Source: Stereocaulon alpinum
Taxonomy: Eukaryota; Ascomycota; Lecanoromycetes; Lecanorales; Stereocaulaceae
Assembly: GCA_018257865.1 (NCBI GenBank)
Contig: JAEUBA010000246.1
Location: 1-18,241 of the forward strand
Direction of reading: 5' to 3'
DNA: 18,241 nucleotides
In this document: piece after piece, positions 16,775 through 18,241 of the stretch
Numbering within the stretch: the stretch's first letter is position 1
How the letters are laid out: each line of letters begins with the position of its first letter
Notes under the pieces: generated by a model
What the model was told of the DNA's origin: nothing
The model's database searches: none
The model's input: the letters and a program-made list of their open reading frames with translations, nothing else
Translations under genes and position numbers: made by a program

Positions 16775-17053
16775 ATGGGCAGAAAAAAAAATTATTCAGG
16801 TTCTAACAAAATGATTAGTCTTGAGTGACTTCTTTATATATTTAGGTTTAGACATTGTTTGATTAATTTCACTAAGTTTATATTTAGTTTCAGGTCTTTT
16901 CATAGTTTGGTGTTTTTATGATTGTCTGATAAATTTAAATCTGTTTTTTGCTCTATTGGTATCAACACTTTACTGTATGCAATTTTTGTAAAAACCTATA
17001 ATCATGGCGGGCTTTATAACTTATGTATGCTATCAGCTTGATATACAGGATAA
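16775..17053 (+). CDS. Small unrecognised ORF (orf92)
   Basis: 92 codons from ATG 16775 to TAA 17051, with three TGA-Trp codons. The product begins MGRKKNYSGSNKMISLEWLL and is basic with a hydrophobic centre (FHSLVFLWLSDKF, SIGINTLLYAIFV). It contains Trp, His and Cys, and it fills the start of the spacer between nad3 and atp9. I recognise no family. In sequence this AT-rich a frame of this length can arise by chance, so the call is tentative. Confidence 0.3.
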
Positions 17054-17316
17054 CCTTACAATTTTTCTATAATACAACAGGCTAAACATATTAGTTTTTT
17101 TTTATTTCTACATTAAGTTTGCACGAGATAAGCTTTATTCTTTATTTCTTGTATTTATTATTGCCGTATTTGTTTTTTATTATTTTCTTTTTTTTTTTCT
17201 AGATATCGTAAATCAAATATTAGCCAAAGAGAAACAGTTTAGGTAATTAGTATATTATGATATAAGACCTTAGGATATAACGTATAATTAGTGAATGTAC
17301 ATTAGGTATTTTTTTC
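17054..17316. other. Spacer between orf92 and the atp9 leader
   Basis: AT-rich, with long T runs (near 17097-17104 and 17189-17200). No tRNA, ORF or strong repeat is evident. Confidence 0.5.
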
Positions 17317-17319
17317 TAC

Positions 17320-17332
17320 TAATATACAGTAG
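17320..17332 (+). promoter_or_regulatory. Promoter-like motif before atp9
   Basis: TAATATACAGTAG, a one-base variant of the motif before rnl, about 154 bases before the atp9 start. The duplicate carries TAATATACAATAG at 17746-17758, identical to the rnl copy. Confidence 0.4.
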
Positions 17333-17485
17333 AAGTATGAGTTATCCTTATATATATACATTAAGTCTGCTGGTATCTTTATTACTACTAGTATTATATA
17401 ACTAAAAGTATATCTTATAAAAACATGTTTAACATGTATAAATAGCTTGAGTTAGGTTCGCTGCAAACAAATATAATATAAATAA

Positions 17486-17710
17486 ATGATACAAGCAGCA
17501 AAAATAATAGGTACAGGTTTGGCTACAACAGGGTTAATTGGAGCAGGTGTAGGTATTGGTGTGGTTTTTGGTGCACTAATTTTAGGTGTAGCTAGAAACC
17601 CTTCATTAAGAGGACAACTGTTTTCATATGCTATCTTGGGGTTTGCCTTTGCTGAAGCGACAGGCTTGTTTGCTCTTATGATGGCCTTTTTATTATTATA
17701 CGTTGCTTAG
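17486..17710 (+). CDS. atp9: ATP synthase subunit 9 (c-ring subunit)
   Basis: 74-residue proteolipid that forms the rotating c-ring of F0. Two hydrophobic helices are joined by the polar loop ARNPSLRGQ (Arg37-Asn38-Pro39). The first helix has the glycine ladder GAGVGIGVVFG, and the proton-binding Glu57 lies in LGFAFAEATGLFALMMAF. Start and length match other fungi (MIQAAKIIGTGLATTGLIG). The gene is intact and probably the functional copy of the two. Confidence 0.98.
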   Translation: MIQAAKIIGTGLATTGLIGAGVGIGVVFGALILGVARNPSLRGQLFSYAILGFAFAEATGLFALMMAFLLLYVA

Positions 17711-17745
17711 TTTTTCTATTTTTTTTATTAAGTTTCGTTTATTAT

Positions 17746-17758
17746 TAATATACAATAG
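17746..17758 (+). promoter_or_regulatory. Promoter-like motif before the atp9 duplicate
   Basis: TAATATACAATAG was carried along in the duplication. It differs from the atp9 copy at one base and equals the rnl copy, so the motif has been kept although the downstream gene copy has decayed. Confidence 0.4.
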
Positions 17759-17911
17759 AAGTATGAGTTATACTTATATATATACATTAAGTCTGCTGGT
17801 ATCTTTATTACTACTAGTATTATATAAATAAAAATATATCTTATAAAAACATGTTTAACATGTGTAAATAGCTTGAGTTAGGTTCGCTGCAAACAAATAT
17901 AATATAGATAA

Positions 17912-18121
17912 ACGATAAAAGCAGCAAAAATAATAGAGACAAGTTTGGCTACAACATGGTTAATTGGAGCAGGTGTAGGTATTGGTGTGGTTTTTGGTGT
18001 TACAACAGAGTTAATTGGAGCAGGTGTAGGTATTGGTGTGGTTTTTGGTGCACTAATTTTAGGTGTAGCTAGAAACCCTTCATTAAGAGGACAATTGTTT
18101 TCACATGCTACGTTGGGGTTT
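17912..18121 (+). pseudogene. atp9: Decayed duplicate of atp9
   Basis: The ATG of the original is ACG here and CAA (Gln3) is AAA. The frame is otherwise open: AAKIIETSLATTWLIGAGVG. A 51-base block (17951-18001 and 18002-18052) is duplicated in frame, repeating the glycine-rich half of helix 1. Identity continues through ARNPSLRGQLFSHA to LGF and then stops, so the second helix and the essential Glu57 are missing. It cannot act as a c subunit. The same frame runs on into sequence resembling Cox1. Confidence 0.9.
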
Positions 18122-18241
18122 TACTATGACACGATACATAGTATTGCTAGTAGGTCTTTCAATTCTTTAGAATGAGGTTTAAGCAGTCCACCTAAACCTC
18201 ACGCCTTTGTGAGTCTACCCGCACAAAGTAACCTTCTGGAT
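18122..18241 (+). pseudogene. cox1: Cox1 C-terminus-like fragment, cut by window end
   Basis: In frame with the atp9 duplicate, the sequence reads NSLEWGLSSPPKPHAFVSLP followed by AQSNLLD up to the last base. The pattern LEW-L-SPP-PHAF-SLP-QS is the C-terminal tail of fungal cytochrome c oxidase subunit 1; the Trp is TGA. No catalytic part of Cox1 is present in the window. This could be a displaced or duplicated 3' piece of cox1. The stop codon is not reached, so its end is unknown. Confidence 0.65.

Larger units (their letters stand above)
17317..18121 (+). repeat. Direct duplication of the atp9 leader and gene
   Basis: A segment at 17317-17644 (leader plus codons 1-53 of atp9) recurs at 17743-18121, with a constant offset of 426 bases until a 51-base insertion inside the second copy. 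The leaders are nearly identical, including TTAAGTCTGCTGGTATC, ACATGTTTAACATGT and AGCTTGAGTTAGGTTCGC. The spacer between the copies is the remaining 3' end of atp9 plus a T-rich stretch. Confidence 0.92.

Noticed and set aside
1..18241. CRISPR arrays, insertion sequences with transposase, bacterial operons
   Set aside because: None are visible; all core content is mitochondrial with UGA as Trp.

Overview
This window is AT-rich mitochondrial DNA from a filamentous fungus, most likely a basidiomycete of the Agaricomycetes type. The core genes cox3, nad2, nad3 and atp9, the large ribosomal RNA and a dense set of tRNAs all read on the + strand. UGA must be read as tryptophan (translation table 4): cox3 alone uses six in-frame TGA codons at positions where the family has Trp, and nad2 uses four. 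I base the basidiomycete placement on protein and tRNA resemblance, not on a database search.

Layout: cox3 (220-1029), followed by an acidic orphan ORF without an ATG. Next are seven tRNA or rRNA genes: trnG, trnD, trnS(gcu), trnI, trnS(uga), trnP and an apparently intronless rnl (about 2610-6178). Its domain V variable region is swollen by strong hairpins. A second tRNA block follows: trnT, trnE, an initiator-like trnfM, a structured RNA that looks like mitochondrial RNase P RNA (about 6594-7109), trnM, trnL(uaa), trnA, trnF and trnL(uag). After it comes a plasmid-like hypothetical ORF (orf99) truncated by a homing-endonuclease-type (NUMOD) ORF, then trnQ and trnH, a structured patch with short SSU-rRNA-like motifs, trnM, a GIY-YIG endonuclease ORF and a decayed copy of that same trnM.

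The accessory core of the window (11537-13921) holds three consecutive unrecognised ORFs of 226, 356 and 202 codons. They are separated by exactly 12 bases each and lie downstream of a promoter-like motif that also precedes rnl and atp9. The end of the window carries the nad2-nad3 pair (stop and start codons directly abutting), a small orphan ORF and atp9. Last comes a diverged duplicate of the atp9 region: its start codon is lost, it has an in-frame 51-base internal duplication, and its 3' part is replaced by sequence resembling the C-terminus of Cox1.

Functionally, the recognised genes supply respiratory-chain subunits (complexes I and IV, ATP synthase c-ring), the translation machinery and probably tRNA 5' processing. 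The rest bears marks of mobile elements: two endonuclease-type ORFs, a duplicated tRNA, a duplicated and chimeric atp9, hairpin repeats, and an unassigned three-gene unit that may derive from a mitochondrial plasmid or other invading element.
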